A DNA stretch of 64,000 nucleotides from Lingula anatina. Taxonomy: Eukaryota > Brachiopoda > Lingulata > Lingulida > Lingulidae. The stretch's first letter is position 1. Each line of letters starts with the position of its first letter. The stretch is taken from contig NW_019775889.1 of the NCBI RefSeq assembly GCF_001039355.2, positions 4,580-68,579 on the forward strand, written 5' to 3'. The notes beneath the pieces were generated by a model. It saw only the letters and a program-made list of their open reading frames with translations. It was not told the DNA's origin and did not search any database. Positions 12,401-20,317 of this stretch are shown in pieces. The translations under genes were made by a program, and so were the position numbers.

Positions 12401-13256
12401 CAGTATTTGCCTATCTATTACATGAGATGAAATAAAATTGGAACTTCAGAAAATGGCAAAATTACAATAATACTAGCAAGTTCAATAACTGTTACAAATT
12501 TATAATACCATCTCTCACTCTTTAATAATGTTGTCGCTATTATACTGTAGATCCTCTGATGAAAGCAACAAGGTCGAAAAAGAATATTACCTCCATTTGT
12601 CTGTTTATTTGTTTGCCATGGCAGCCAATTTCAAAAAGTTATATATAATATTATTTTATCAGTAAAACAGCAATTTGTTCATATAAGTTCCTCTTTCAAC
12701 AGATGTAAGAATTTATGTTTTCTTTTTTTGCCAAAAACAAACTTTAATTCACTTGAGAGAAGTTGTATTCAACTCCTGAAGGTGTCTGAAGGACATAAAC
12801 TGCTCAAGTAACAAAAAGTTTGTCTGTGGGGAAAAAATAGAAATATTAGACCTTAAAAACAGGCAATTCAAAAACTGTTTCAAAAAGGCTCAGACTTACC
12901 ATCATTACGATGAACATTATAAGAATTTTCCATATTGCCTTGATTTTGAAACCTTCCTCCAGATATCTCCAAAAGTTTACGATTTGTGTCCAACAACTCT
13001 TCACGTAGCATGTGCACTTGCTGATTGGCCATTTCTATCGAAGTATCAATGTGTGTGGCTAAATGTTTATTGTCCTCGACCATTTTACGAAATTTTCCCT
13101 GGGCATCTTCCAGCAGGCGGCGCATCAGATTCATGGAAGTCTTTAAAGCCTGACATTGTCGTGGAGTTAACTCTTGGTCAATGTCCAAATCTGGGTCCTT
13201 AGGTGTGAAGAGAAACTGGACAATCTGGCCATTCAATGTGTCCAGAGATTGAATGG
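3454..13256 (-). CDS. KAZN: kazrin, 13 coding exons, 5' end missing
   Basis: The coding path is complement of 3454-3576, 4113-4239, 6801-6967, 7501-7602, 7790-8024, 8330-8442, 8791-9005, 9231-9428, 9873-10035, 10251-10397, 10594-10754, 11404-11646 and 12900-13256. It gives 782 residues after a split first codon. Order of parts: coiled coil (about 40-300), Pro/Ser linker (320-355), basic KKKRKK (391-396), SAM1 (about 461-530), SAM2 (541-606), SAM3 (627-696), basic/serine tail. Similarity to vertebrate kazrin runs along the whole length, for example DFIRNYEQ, SGVHGA and NAEAMA. Kazrin is a cytoplasmic/junctional scaffold related to liprins. In vertebrates it binds periplakin and ARVCF, affects RhoA and the actin cytoskeleton, and has been linked to endosome traffic. 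Function here is inferred from the family. All introns are GT-AG and all phases agree. The true start codon is not identified. Confidence 0.95.
3577..4112 (-). other. kazrin intron, no other feature
   Basis: 536-bp intron, GT-AG, phase 0. It contains a moderately GC-rich patch at 3730-3950 with an open 73-codon plus-strand frame that resembles nothing I know. I treat that frame as chance. Confidence 0.6.
4113..4239 (-). CDS. KAZN: kazrin exon, basic/Ser tail after SAM3
   Basis: The acceptor is TTAATTCCAG and the donor is AGG|GTAAGA. One base completes the split codon from the previous exon, followed by 42 codons, leaving phase 0. The peptide includes SKKKTAGGSLGRSFERSF and then a charged stretch (GEDGEQRKK). 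The repeated GSLGR motif recurs at the start of the next exon. No folded domain is expected. Confidence 0.85.
4500..4541. repeat. CAA and AAAT short tandem repeats
   Basis: Four to five CAA units run directly into AAAT units inside a kazrin intron. Confidence 0.85.
5137..5180. repeat. (AAAT)n and AT-rich simple repeat
   Basis: AAATAAAT units grade into TATAATTAAATATA. Intronic low-complexity DNA. Confidence 0.8.
5483..5554 (-). CDS. KAZN: candidate alternative kazrin exon, 72 nt
   Basis: Minus strand: a possible acceptor (AATCTTTATAG) before 5554 and a strong donor CTTCTTCAG|GTAAAG after 5483. The 72-nt segment is open in exactly the frame required. It takes a phase 2 split codon in and gives a phase 2 split codon out, so including or skipping it preserves the kazrin frame. 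The peptide begins TDIRPPHMYASLFDLRPKRW. It would lengthen the tail just after SAM3. I cannot align it to vertebrate kazrin, and there is no transcript evidence. The local base composition is less AT-rich than the surrounding intron. Confidence 0.5.
6460..6490. repeat. (CA)n microsatellite
   Basis: About 15 uninterrupted CA units in a kazrin intron. Confidence 0.95.
6551..6600. repeat. (AAAT)n simple repeat
   Basis: AAAT units followed by degenerate ATTAATAA sequence, in a kazrin intron. Confidence 0.75.
6801..6967 (-). CDS. KAZN: kazrin exon, second part of SAM3
   Basis: The acceptor CAATTCCAG precedes 6967 and the donor CCAG|GTAAGA follows 6801. It enters in phase 0 and leaves in phase 2, with 55 whole codons. 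The peptide EYADNLKDSGVHGALMVLEP and the following FNAEAMAAALGIP and YIRRHLASEM are close to the third SAM domain of vertebrate kazrin and related to that of liprin-beta. This is the best-conserved stretch of the gene. Confidence 0.95.
6968..7500 (-). other. kazrin intron with local tandem duplication
   Basis: 533-bp intron splitting the SAM3 domain, phase 0. Apart from the roughly 90-bp duplicated unit at 7295-7484 nothing is recognisable. Confidence 0.7.
7295..7484. repeat. two-unit tandem repeat, diverged
   Basis: Units 7295-7381 and 7382-7484 share GGTCGTAC(A/G)GGTGACT at their starts, an AATTAT(C/T)AAACA segment in the middle and ACACT(T/A)ATTTTGAAGGG at their ends. The second unit carries a short insertion. 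This is an old direct duplication inside the intron. Confidence 0.75.
7501..7602 (-). CDS. KAZN: kazrin exon, start of SAM3
   Basis: 102 nt, 34 whole codons, phase 0 on both sides; acceptor TCCTATTTAG, donor CTCCAG|GTGAGA. The peptide contains SQCETVDCDPLVWTTERVAR and WIKNIDLQ, matching the vertebrate kazrin segment between SAM2 and SAM3 and the first SAM3 helix. It was too short to appear as a stand-alone long frame and is found by splice phase and similarity. Confidence 0.93.
7700..7752. repeat. (ATTAT)n pentanucleotide repeat
   Basis: About ten copies of a five-base unit, 38 bp downstream of the donor site of the SAM2 exon (donor at 7788-7789). Confidence 0.95.
7790..8024 (-). CDS. KAZN: kazrin exon, SAM2
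   Basis: The acceptor GTTTATTTTCAG precedes 8024 and the donor AAAGAT|GTAAGA follows 7790. It enters in phase 2 and leaves in phase 0, with 78 whole codons. The peptide carries DHTWVAHRWIHDIGLGQY, LIDGRMLNVLTKKDLEKHL and KFHQCSMLHGIELL. These are the conserved helices of the second SAM domain, shared with vertebrate kazrin and the liprins. One exon encodes the whole domain. Confidence 0.96.
8025..8329 (-). other. kazrin intron, AT-rich
   Basis: 305-bp intron, phase 2, with AAATA-rich low-complexity sequence at about 8222-8300. Nothing else seen. Confidence 0.7.
8330..8442 (-). CDS. KAZN: kazrin exon, second part of SAM1
   Basis: The acceptor TTTTTCCAG precedes 8442 and the donor TTCTTG|GTGAGT follows 8330. 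It enters in phase 0 and leaves in phase 2, with 37 whole codons. The peptide VLLGLSDSELESALGITHS then FHRRKLRLAIEEQRDP is directly comparable to the end of vertebrate kazrin SAM1. It has no long stand-alone frame and is placed by similarity and matching phases. Confidence 0.94.
8443..8790 (-). other. kazrin intron, nothing else seen
   Basis: 348-bp GT-AG intron, phase 0, interrupting SAM1 at the VKSGK/VLL boundary. Confidence 0.7.
8791..9005 (-). CDS. KAZN: kazrin exon, first part of SAM1
   Basis: The acceptor TTTGTCCAG precedes 9005 and the donor GGAAAG|GTGAGG follows 8791. It enters in phase 1 and leaves in phase 0, with 71 whole codons. After a serine/asparagine-rich start (SNLSSHSDSNPHLSQ), the peptide AMSQWKAPEVLAWLEITMSL and PMYGKMCVENVKSGK matches the first two helices of kazrin SAM1 (MSHWKAGTVQAWLE in vertebrates). 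Confidence 0.95.
9015..9070. repeat. poly-A, TA and AAAT repeat beside SAM1 exon
   Basis: Read on the minus strand, this T-rich repeat lies immediately upstream of the SAM1 exon acceptor and supplies its polypyrimidine tract. Confidence 0.85.
9231..9428 (-). CDS. KAZN: kazrin exon, basic NLS-like region
   Basis: The acceptor TCATTTTCAG precedes 9428 and the donor ATAGAAG|GTAGGG follows 9231. It is phase 1 on both sides, with 65 whole codons. The peptide contains NSLEEISEVQDQEDGKKKRK and then SFSSSISKVFSRNRNRRS. Vertebrate kazrin has the same arrangement (SLEDLEDQKRKKKK followed by GSISRVFARGKQRKS). The lysine/arginine cluster fits the nuclear-localisation-type signal described for kazrin; that role here is inferred. 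Confidence 0.95.
9429..9872 (-). other. kazrin intron, nothing else seen
   Basis: 444-bp AT-rich GT-AG intron in phase 1. Confidence 0.7.
9873..10035 (-). CDS. KAZN: kazrin exon, proline/serine linker
   Basis: The acceptor TTAAATCTGTAG precedes 10035 and the donor CTGTT|GTAAGT follows 9873. It enters in phase 0 and leaves in phase 1, with 54 whole codons. The peptide begins MKEQLSKHNKFDEAV, then LDPPPPSLRSPSTEELPPY, and ends SYGSDSPFC. It is disordered and Pro/Ser-rich, linking the coiled coil to the SAM half. Similarity to vertebrate kazrin is weak here. The exon rests on good splice sites and exact phase agreement on both sides. Confidence 0.85.
10251..10397 (-). CDS. KAZN: kazrin exon, end of coiled coil
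   Basis: 147 nt, 49 codons, phase 0 on both sides; acceptor CTTGTTCCAG, donor CGAGAT|GTTAGT. The peptide contains REKWEILKRARDATERSVSL and then RQQLDVKEKYIEKLQREF. It is a heptad-like coiled coil, matching LEREKWELRRQAKEATD and LRSQLDLKDNRMKELE of vertebrate kazrin. Confidence 0.94.
10594..10754 (-). CDS. KAZN: kazrin exon, coiled coil core
   Basis: The acceptor TTCTTGTTTAG precedes 10754 and the donor AAACAG|GTAATG follows 10594. It enters in phase 1 and leaves in phase 0, with 53 whole codons. The peptide GDRKRLKAEKLDLLSQMKQL and LEDKEAELRDFIRNYEQ is nearly the same as vertebrate kazrin. This segment is among the most diagnostic for the family. Confidence 0.96.
10755..11403 (-). other. kazrin intron, nothing convincing
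   Basis: 649-bp intron, phase 1. A splice-site-bounded segment at about 11060-11146 was examined as an alternative exon, but its open frame does not fit the flanking phases. Confidence 0.6.
11404..11646 (-). CDS. KAZN: kazrin exon, coiled coil
   Basis: The acceptor TTTGTTTCCAG precedes 11646 and the donor AAAAG|GTACCA follows 11404. It is phase 1 on both sides, with 80 whole codons. The peptide contains SEIARLKEENARLQQQVHYL and KQELLNAKEALK, a coiled coil that corresponds to the vertebrate REEVSRLQEEVHLL to AREALQ region. A second possible donor (CAA|GTAATG, 9 nt further on) would shift the join. The chosen one gives EALKVMKGDRKRLK across the junction, as in vertebrates. Confidence 0.93.
11647..12899 (-). 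other. kazrin intron, no other gene
   Basis: 1.25-kb AT-rich intron in phase 1. The stretch 12815-12899 next to the upstream exon has a diverged copy at about 13414-13510, on the other side of that exon. Confidence 0.6.
12900..13256 (-). CDS. KAZN: kazrin most 5' exon identified
   Basis: The acceptor TTCTCATTCCAG precedes 13256 and the donor ATGATG|GTAAGT follows 12900. It is phase 1 on both sides, with 118 whole codons. Residues 58-70 (MVEDNKHLATHID) match the first residues of the common vertebrate isoform (MMEDNKQLALRID). The 57 residues before that (including QIVQFLFTPKDPDLDID and TPRQCQALKTSMNLMRRLL) form an N-terminal extension with good coding character. The exon starts with two bases of a split codon, so another exon ending in phase 1 lies upstream. 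ATG codons inside (residues 41, 44, 58) could serve a shorter isoform. Confidence 0.93.
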
Positions 13257-14710
13257 CTGGAATGAGAAAAAGGAAACATTAACACCATGAAAAATTAGGG
13301 TCAGGCGTTGCGTGGCCCAACGAAGCACCTGCAGAAATAGATCTGAGCACTGATGATGTACAGTGGTGAATTTCTTGCCCGCTGTCTACATAGTTTAGAA
13401 AAAGAATGAAGTAAATATTTGTCTGTAGAAAAAAAGGAATTCTTAAAAGATTTTGAAAAATAGGCAATTGAAAATGTTTCACAATGGAGCAGACTAATAT
13501 TACACCATCATTGCATCCATATCCACTTGACAAGAACAGAGAAGACTGCATTGCTTCAGGCAGACTACAGTAGATTAATCACATTTTCTAGTTGATCTTA
13601 GACGACTAACAAGTTTAGTCTAGATCAGTCTACTATCTGGTGATTCGCAGGCAGGAATACACCAGGAATACACATAGCACTGTGGTGCACACTACTGAAC
13701 CTATATGAAATGGCCATAGACTTCAATTATCTGACCTCACATAAGAAAAAGATCACAAGATTAGATCATACACACTTGTGAATATACTCAAGATTGACCA
13801 CTAACTAAAGACACTTGTTGTACATAGCTGATCTTACCTAAAAGAAAAATAAAATATCCCCACAATCACTTCAATGGCGTCACAAGAGCTTCCATGCAAA
13901 CCTTACTTTGTGCTGAATCCTTACAAGGTATACTTTCCAGAAAAGCAAAATTATCTACGGCTTCAGGAAAAAAACTACCTGCCTTGCTCTTGAAGTAATT
14001 TGTGTACCAAATTGATTTTCTCTTGGAAAAAAGTCTGTAGAGATCCTGCATATAAATCTCAATCTGTCTCGATTGGCCCTTGCTATCCTTCTCAGGTCAC
14101 ACTGTGTAATAAGTGGCACATACACGCTATTACTTGAAACAGTTTAAAAATCACTTCACCTAAAAATACATTTCAAGAGTTAAATGGTGATTTCTTTACA
14201 AGCTGTTTCCCTTTGAACAATACTTAATGCACACTTTTCGCATTAGTCAAGTTCACAATGCACTGCCTAGGCAAGTGTGCTAGAATTCAAATGTGTTTTT
14301 TATTTGATGATGTGCCTTTTTGACAGACTTTCTTCGTATTATTAGAAAGAAAAGTGATGTACCAGGTATCATAAAAAAGCTTTCCTTAAAATTCAGATCT
14401 GTATTTATTCATTTGCTATCACACGTATTAATAGTAACTAATCACCATAATATGACTTCTTTTTACAAAAGAGTACTTTTTTGTAATAAATCAAAATCCA
14501 CTTAAAACTGAAACCGTAATGATATATAATTACTACCATGGGTCCAATCTGCATGTAGACATCCTACGAATTCCTCATAATATTCCCCTAATAGTGTAGA
14601 GAACCTGTAAAATGCACTTTGTAAACATATGAGTGCTCAATAAAGTATTGTTATTATTATTATCTTTATTATACATGACCCTCTGTAACCTCCATGTTTT
14701 TTTTTTTTTT
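13257..14710. other. start of long upstream intron, no gene seen
   Basis: Sequence immediately 5' of the first recognised kazrin exon. It holds the diverged repeat at about 13414-13510 and scattered minus-strand open frames of 60-90 codons with no coding character. No exon with the required phase 1 donor could be recognised. Confidence 0.5.
13414..13510. repeat. diverged direct copy of exon-flanking sequence
   Basis: Shares TTGTCTGT(A/G)G, an A-rich middle, AGGCAATT(G/C)AAAA and GTTTCA followed by CAGACT and CATCATT with 12815-12905, which spans the donor side of the exon at 12900. Alignment is by eye and imperfect. Confidence 0.45.
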
Positions 14711-14717
14711 TTTTTTT
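14698..14717. repeat. poly-T tract
   Basis: Twenty T residues at the left edge of the duplicated block. The second copy begins inside a shorter T run at 16042. Confidence 0.9.
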
Positions 14718-16000
14718 GGCCAGATCCAAAATCTCCTATTCCTGTTTTAGATAATTAGTCAGGGGCAGATCCAGAGATATTTCCTGACAGGTTTCGAATT
14801 ATCTTTATCAATCCATCCTCCATTTTTGACCGTCTTCCGACAGAAAAAAATTACATGCCCATCAATATAAACTTGAAAATCTGACCATCTTTCGGAAGAC
14901 CCAGAAGATGGCCTAAATCCGCCCCTTTTAGTCCTGCCCAACACGCAAACAGGAATGAATGTTTCTAGCTTGTTCCAAATGCTAAGCCTCTCAGGGAATA
15001 GAGGTAATGAATCGTCTGGTGATGGTAGTGGTTAACCAACAGATCAGGCAATATTATGTAAAGCAGCTGATCTCGTAACAGGAAGTCACCCTCTGTGCCT
15101 CAACACACAACAAGATTCCTTTGTTATAATTGATCTGATCAGCAAGAAGCTTTATAAACCAATCAATACAGAGACTTTTAATAGAAGTAAACTAGTCAAA
15201 AAGGCACATTTTCATGAAAAAAATTGAATTCAAGTACAGGGCAATGTATAGTGAACTTGAAAAAAAGGCTTAAAAAAATTCCTATTAGTATTACCATTCA
15301 TCAGAAAAATATGATACAATGTTCTGGAATACAATATTACAGAATATTTCATTATGATGATGGATTTCCAGATCTACTGATCAATGGTTGCGCAATGAGC
15401 TGCAGAAAGAACTTCCAGTCAAGTCTACTGTGGACTTATAGAACCTCATAGTAGGAATTGATCTGGCTATAATTCCTCTGGACGACATGGTGGTTGTATT
15501 TAATTAAATCATTCTATTATTAAGTACATTTGCATTGTTATTAGATCAAATATCATTTCCCTAGCATATATCTTTTCTACTGGAACTGTGAGGGAAGAGA
15601 TTTAAAATGTTGTGAGGCTGTCCACAATCCTTTTCAAATGTTATTAAAAAGATAAAAAATTACATCCGAGAAGGTGAGCTGTTGTAGCCTTTTTAATCAC
15701 ACCATGAGGAATCTAAGAATAATCAAAAGCGCTTATTTTAGTTGAAAAGTGACAATAGAATTCATACATAATAAAATGATGCCCATCTAAAGTAAATGAT
15801 AATAATGACAACTTTTATGTAACTTACACTATACAGTATGACTTGCCAGCTTACTATTTGAGCATAGTCAAACAATACTGTCAGTGGAAACTTTCCTATG
15901 AAAACAGATGATAAAAAGCACAAAAAAAAAAAAAATACAGAAGCTTGATCGATGATTTCATAATTTGGTCCCACGCAGTGTTGTATCATGATTCACTCCA
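14711..16000 (+). repeat. long direct duplication R1, copy a
   Basis: Nearly the same as 16042-17302, with scattered substitutions and small indels (for example a short segment before the A run at 15920 is absent in copy b). Copy b begins right after a single undetermined base at 16041. The unit includes one transposon (14760-14927) and no gene. It is most likely a redundant contig end or second haplotype. Confidence 0.92.
14760..14927 (-). mobile_element. 168-bp hAT-like MITE, 5-bp TSD TTAGT
   Basis: The ends are CAGGGGCAGATCC and, reversed, (A)AGGGGCGGATTTAGGCC. TTAGT flanks both sides (14755-14759 and 14928-14932). Same family as 21811-21979, in the opposite orientation. There is no coding capacity. 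Inverted GTCTTCCG-type motifs lie inside. The terminal G of one end has mutated to T. The CAGGGGCGG ends and 5-bp target duplication resemble the hAT5 group, which I infer from memory. Confidence 0.75.
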
Positions 16001-16041
16001 GGGCCATTCCGTGGTATTTTTTTGCTGTTATGGAAGGACAN
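16001..16041. other. contig-end remnant and single-N join
   Basis: Forty bases unique to this side, then one undetermined base at 16041, after which the sequence restarts as copy b of R1. It looks like a scaffolding join where an expected overlap failed to merge. Confidence 0.75.
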
Positions 16042-17302
16042 TTTTTTTGGCCAGATCCAAAATCTCCTATTCCTGTTTTAGATAATTAGTCAGGGGCGGA
16101 TCCAGAGATATTTTCTGACAGGTTTCGAATTATCTTTATCAATCTATCCTCCATTTTTGACCGTCTTCCGAAAGAAAAAAAATACATACCCATCAATATA
16201 AACTTGAAAATCTGACCATCTTCCGGAAGACCCAGAAGATGGCCTAAATCCACCCCTTTTAGTCCTGCCCAACACGCAAAGAGGAATGAATGTTTCTAGC
16301 TTGTTCCAAATGCTAAGCCTCTCAGGGAATAGAGGTAATGAATCGTCTGGTGATGGTAGTGGTTAACCAACAGATCAGGCAATATTATGTAAAGCAGCTG
16401 ATCTCGGAACAGGAAGTCACCCTCTGTCCCTCAACACTCAACAAGATTCCTTTGTTATAATTGATCTGATCAGCAAGAAGCTTTATAAACCAATCAATAC
16501 AGAGACTTTTAATAGAAGTAAACTAGTCAAAAAGGCACATTTTCATGAAAAAAATTGAATTCAAGTACAGGGCAATGTATAGTGAACTTGAAAAAAAGGC
16601 TTAAAAAAATTCCTATTAGTATTACCATTCATCAGAAAAATATGATACAATGTTCTGGAATACAATATTACAGAATATTTCATTATGATGATGGATTTCC
16701 AGATCTACTGATCAATGGTTGCGCAATGAGCTGCAGAAAGAACTTCAAGTCAAGTCTACTGTGGACTTATAGAACCTCATAGTAGGAATTGATCTGGCTA
16801 TAATTCCTCTGGACGACATGGTGGTTGTATTTAATTAAATCATTCTATTATTAAGTACATTTGCATTGTTATTAGATCAAATATCATTTCCCTAGCATAT
16901 ATCTTTTCTACTGGAACTGTGAGGGAAGAGATTTAAAATGTTGTGAGGCTGTCCACAATCCTTTTCAAATGTTAATAAAAAGATAAAAAATTACATCCGA
17001 GAAGGTGATCTGTAGTAGCCTTTTTAATCACACCATGAGGAATCCAAGAATAATCATAAGCACATATTTTAGTTGAAAAGTGACAATAGAATTCATACAT
17101 AAGAAAATGATGCCCATCTAAAGTAAATGATAATAATGACAATTTTTATGTAACTTAGACTATACAGTATGACTTGCCAGCTTACTATTTGAGCATAGTC
17201 AAACAATACTGTCAGCACAAAAAAAAAAAAAAAAAAATACAGAAGCTTGATCGATGATTTCATAATTTGGTCCCACGCAGTGTTGTATCATGCTTCACTC
17301 CA
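16042..17302 (+). repeat. long direct duplication R1, copy b
   Basis: Copy of 14711-16000, starting at the N join and ending CACTCCA. After that the sequence continues into new DNA while copy a continued for only 40 bases. Confidence 0.92.
16091..16258 (-). mobile_element. hAT-like MITE, duplicate of 14760 element
   Basis: Same element, same TTAGT flanks (16086-16090 and 16259-16263) as the copy at 14760, so it was duplicated with its surroundings rather than inserted independently. Here the left end is the intact CAGGGGCGGATCC, while the other end reads CCACCCCTT. Confidence 0.75.
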
Positions 17303-17735
17303 TCACTTTCTATTTAATCCCTCATTCTTCTCTTCGCCACAGGAGTGAGCAGCAATTACTTGGAAAAAAACATCACTTTTCTTATCTCCAACCTTCTCGT
17401 GGTTTATCATGTTTAGATATTCCCAAAATTATATAGCTTCTAACATGATGCCACGTCACTTGTGAATACCATGAATTTAAATTTGTAAGTTTTAACAACA
17501 AAGCTTTTTTTAAGGGGGGGGGGGGGGGTATTTATTCCTGCTGTTCAAATTTATTGATGAATTACCACATGTAATTCGTTGCACAGTTTATACCCAATGT
17601 CGCAACATGTCATCGTCATGCCTGAATCTCATATCCGCCTTCTGACACGACGAGTGGCAGTGACAACTCTTGGTGGTCTTCTTGAAATCAAACCAATATC
17701 ATTTTGTAACTTGACGCACAGAGCTAGAGAAGTGC

Positions 17736-17749
17736 GTCTCTATGGCGAC
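17736..17749 (-). promoter_or_regulatory. candidate RFX X-box
   Basis: The minus strand reads GTCGCCATAGAGAC, which fits the X-box consensus RYYNYYATRRNRAC at all positions. It lies in a non-repetitive island with other promoter-like sequence. A single short motif can occur by chance. Confidence 0.3.
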
Positions 17750-19044
17750 GGCTGTTGACAAATTGCCCAATTACCTCATTTGTCCAATTTTGTTGCAGCT
17801 GTCAAAGATTGGCTAGTCTGTTCTTAAAATCTCTCTGGTATCCAGTGACACCATCTTGTCCTTCCTCCTTCATGTCAGATAACCTTCAAGTTGTCTGAAT
17901 GCAGTTTCAGGCAAGATAAGTTAATAATATATTTTTTTCTTGGACAACAGCTACATTTGTAAACATTTTTATTACTATTTCTATTATTATCATCATAACT
18001 TTTAGTAGCAGCCTTTACTAATTTGTGATATTGGCTTAAGCCCTAAATATTACATTTAAATTTATTTTACTGAAACAAAGTAAACCAATTTTTTAGCCTA
18101 AAGCTTCTTGTGAAATGAGCACTGGATCTGGTATTTACCCATCTACAGATACAATATGCCATGGCCAATATATGTAATCCACAAGCCAGTTTCCAATAAT
18201 CCTGGATCAATTCTGTCTACAGATGGCAAATCCTGCAATTCTTCATTCAATGTTCACTCTTCTTTTTCTGCCCACAAATCCTCCATCAAACATCAACTAA
18301 TTTGTCTTTGGACATTTATTGATATTCAAGTAGAGCTAACAGCTCTGTTCACAAAGATGTCTGATTAGAAACTAAGTGGTGGGCGACCGTGTGACATATT
18401 GGCAGCTATTCTCTTATAAAAGTCATCCAATATTAAGACAGAAGGTCATTGATCTTAAAATTCTTGAAAATACTACATTGGTTTAGATCTCACAGTTCTT
18501 GTTCCAAACACTTTTCATTTAGTGTCAAATCATTTGAGTTTGCTAATGTCCCTACTTGCAGATCTTAACTGTCATGTAGAAAAAAATACTTTGTACTTGT
18601 TATCATTCTTTCTTTTTTTATTAACATTTTAACATGATCCTAAAATTACATCATATCATTTTTGAAAATCCAAGATTATTTATTTTCACAATACACTGGT
18701 ACATGTGCAAGCATTGCACCTGTCTGGGGGAAAATAGTGTTTTTCCTATTTCACAGGACTAATGGCATACTTTTCAATCTAAGAGTCAAACTGTCAAAAC
18801 AGCTGAAGCACAAGTCAGGAAGTAAATTATTTTCCCTGCTTCCAATGGCATTTGACTGCCTTGGGAAATATTGCTTCTGTAACATAAACTTTAGTGCTTT
18901 TGTATGGCTGTTTTTTTTTTTTCACAGACTTTTCTTTTATCGTGGTTGAACTTGTTCCAACTCACAGGTAAAGTTTGTTTTGTATTAAGTGTAGCTGACC
19001 AGCATATATCATCAGACTGTTTTCTATACCACTATATTTCTAGA

Positions 19045-19150
19045 CCAATGCACAAACAAATCAATGAATAGATGGATGCATAAGATAACTGAATGAATGA
19101 AAGGATGAATGAACGAATGAAGGAATGAATCGATGAACCAACAAACAAAC
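19045..19150. repeat. degenerate (GAAT)n/(GATG)n repeat
   Basis: Tetranucleotide units GAAT, GATG and GAAC in imperfect tandem array. Confidence 0.8.
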
Positions 19151-19804
19151 AGATGAAACCACAGAGAAAGCTATCTCTGAAGGTTCTTTAAGCTGACCTC
19201 GTACCTGTGGGTGGGTCTTCTCTCTGTCTACATGACAAAATCTTGCCCACAACTTATCAATTCAATACCACCTCAGACAACAGTGGCTGTTGGATGTTTA
19301 TCAAAACTTCACAAGTCCATCCTCTGTCTCTCTCTCTTTCACTCCACAGCCTATCGTAAACCTCCATCTCAACAGCGACGCTGTCTTTGCAATATGCCCT
19401 GCAAGCATTCAACCCTGTGACACAGAAGAGCATCACTCATGGTTATTATTAACTAAGTACAGCAATTACTGGCAGCCAGTGTACCACTATATGAATATGA
19501 TAATAGGGGCACTCTTCTCTGTCTTCTCTGTGTGTTAAACCACAACAAGCCACACCGTTGTAATGTGTTGGATCCAGGTGACTGTGCAGGTCTTCCATCA
19601 AAATACAGTATACTGGCTTGATCTTTTCACTGTGGAAAATGATCAATCTTTCAAAAACACAATTTTGGAATAATCATTGTTTATTATAACCACTGGATTT
19701 TTGTTTAGTGATTTTATAGAAATACAATTAAGGTGGCCGGCTTTTCAGCTTTGTTGCTGTCAATCAACGGGAATGTTCTTATTTCAAGAAACGTGATGCA
19801 AGCT

Positions 19805-19856
19805 GTGGGGGTGGGGGTGGGCATGGGAGTGGGGGTAGGGGGGGGGTTGGAATGGG
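19805..19856 (+). repeat. G-rich tract with many GGG runs
   Basis: At least six runs of three or more G separated by short T/A spacers. The sequence fits the G-quadruplex pattern on the plus strand. Confidence 0.7.
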
Positions 19857-20290
19857 GTACATGCAATACAAATGGTATAGAATAAGAAATGAGCTTAGAT
19901 CAGGCTGTACTGTCAGACCTATGTGAGAGTAATCAATTCCTTCAGAAACTACTGAGTGACTGTACACAAAAATATGTAGAAATCAAGTAATTATTTATTG
20001 AAAAAAATAATTTGACAATATAAAATTATTACCGTAAGCTTCTCTTGTTTCTCTTGCATTAATTAATTAATTACTCCAATGCAATACCACACTCCTCTTT
20101 GTGCTTCGGTGATCAATCTAACTGGTTCTCCTCCTCTCTGAAAATGTAGTGTGTCTAGACAGTGACACCTGACCTTGGTTTGCTTATCATTATGTAATCT
20201 GCACTGTACATCTCTGCCCTAGTTCTGACACTTCAGGTGGTTGACTGGTGAAGGAGACACTTTATGGTTTCTGTGTGCAAAATAATGTAG

Positions 20291-20317
20291 TTTTTTTTTT
20301 TTTTTTTTTTTTTTTTN
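20291..20317. repeat. poly-T ending in single N
   Basis: About 26 T residues followed by an undetermined base. No duplicated restart follows, so this join looks like a homopolymer break. Confidence 0.85.

Larger units (their letters stand above)
17303..20290. other. intronic/intergenic DNA, one non-repetitive island
   Basis: Mostly AT-rich DNA with a G run at 17514-17528. The stretch 17560-17880 is more complex and CpG-containing and carries an X-box-like motif. Degenerate GAAT repeats lie at 19045-19150 and G-rich DNA at 19805-19856. No gene recognised. Confidence 0.5.

Noticed and set aside
13279-13551. 90-codon minus-strand frame just upstream of the first kazrin exon
   Set aside because: No coding character, and it overlaps the intron acceptor region and the diverged repeat; no donor in the required phase.
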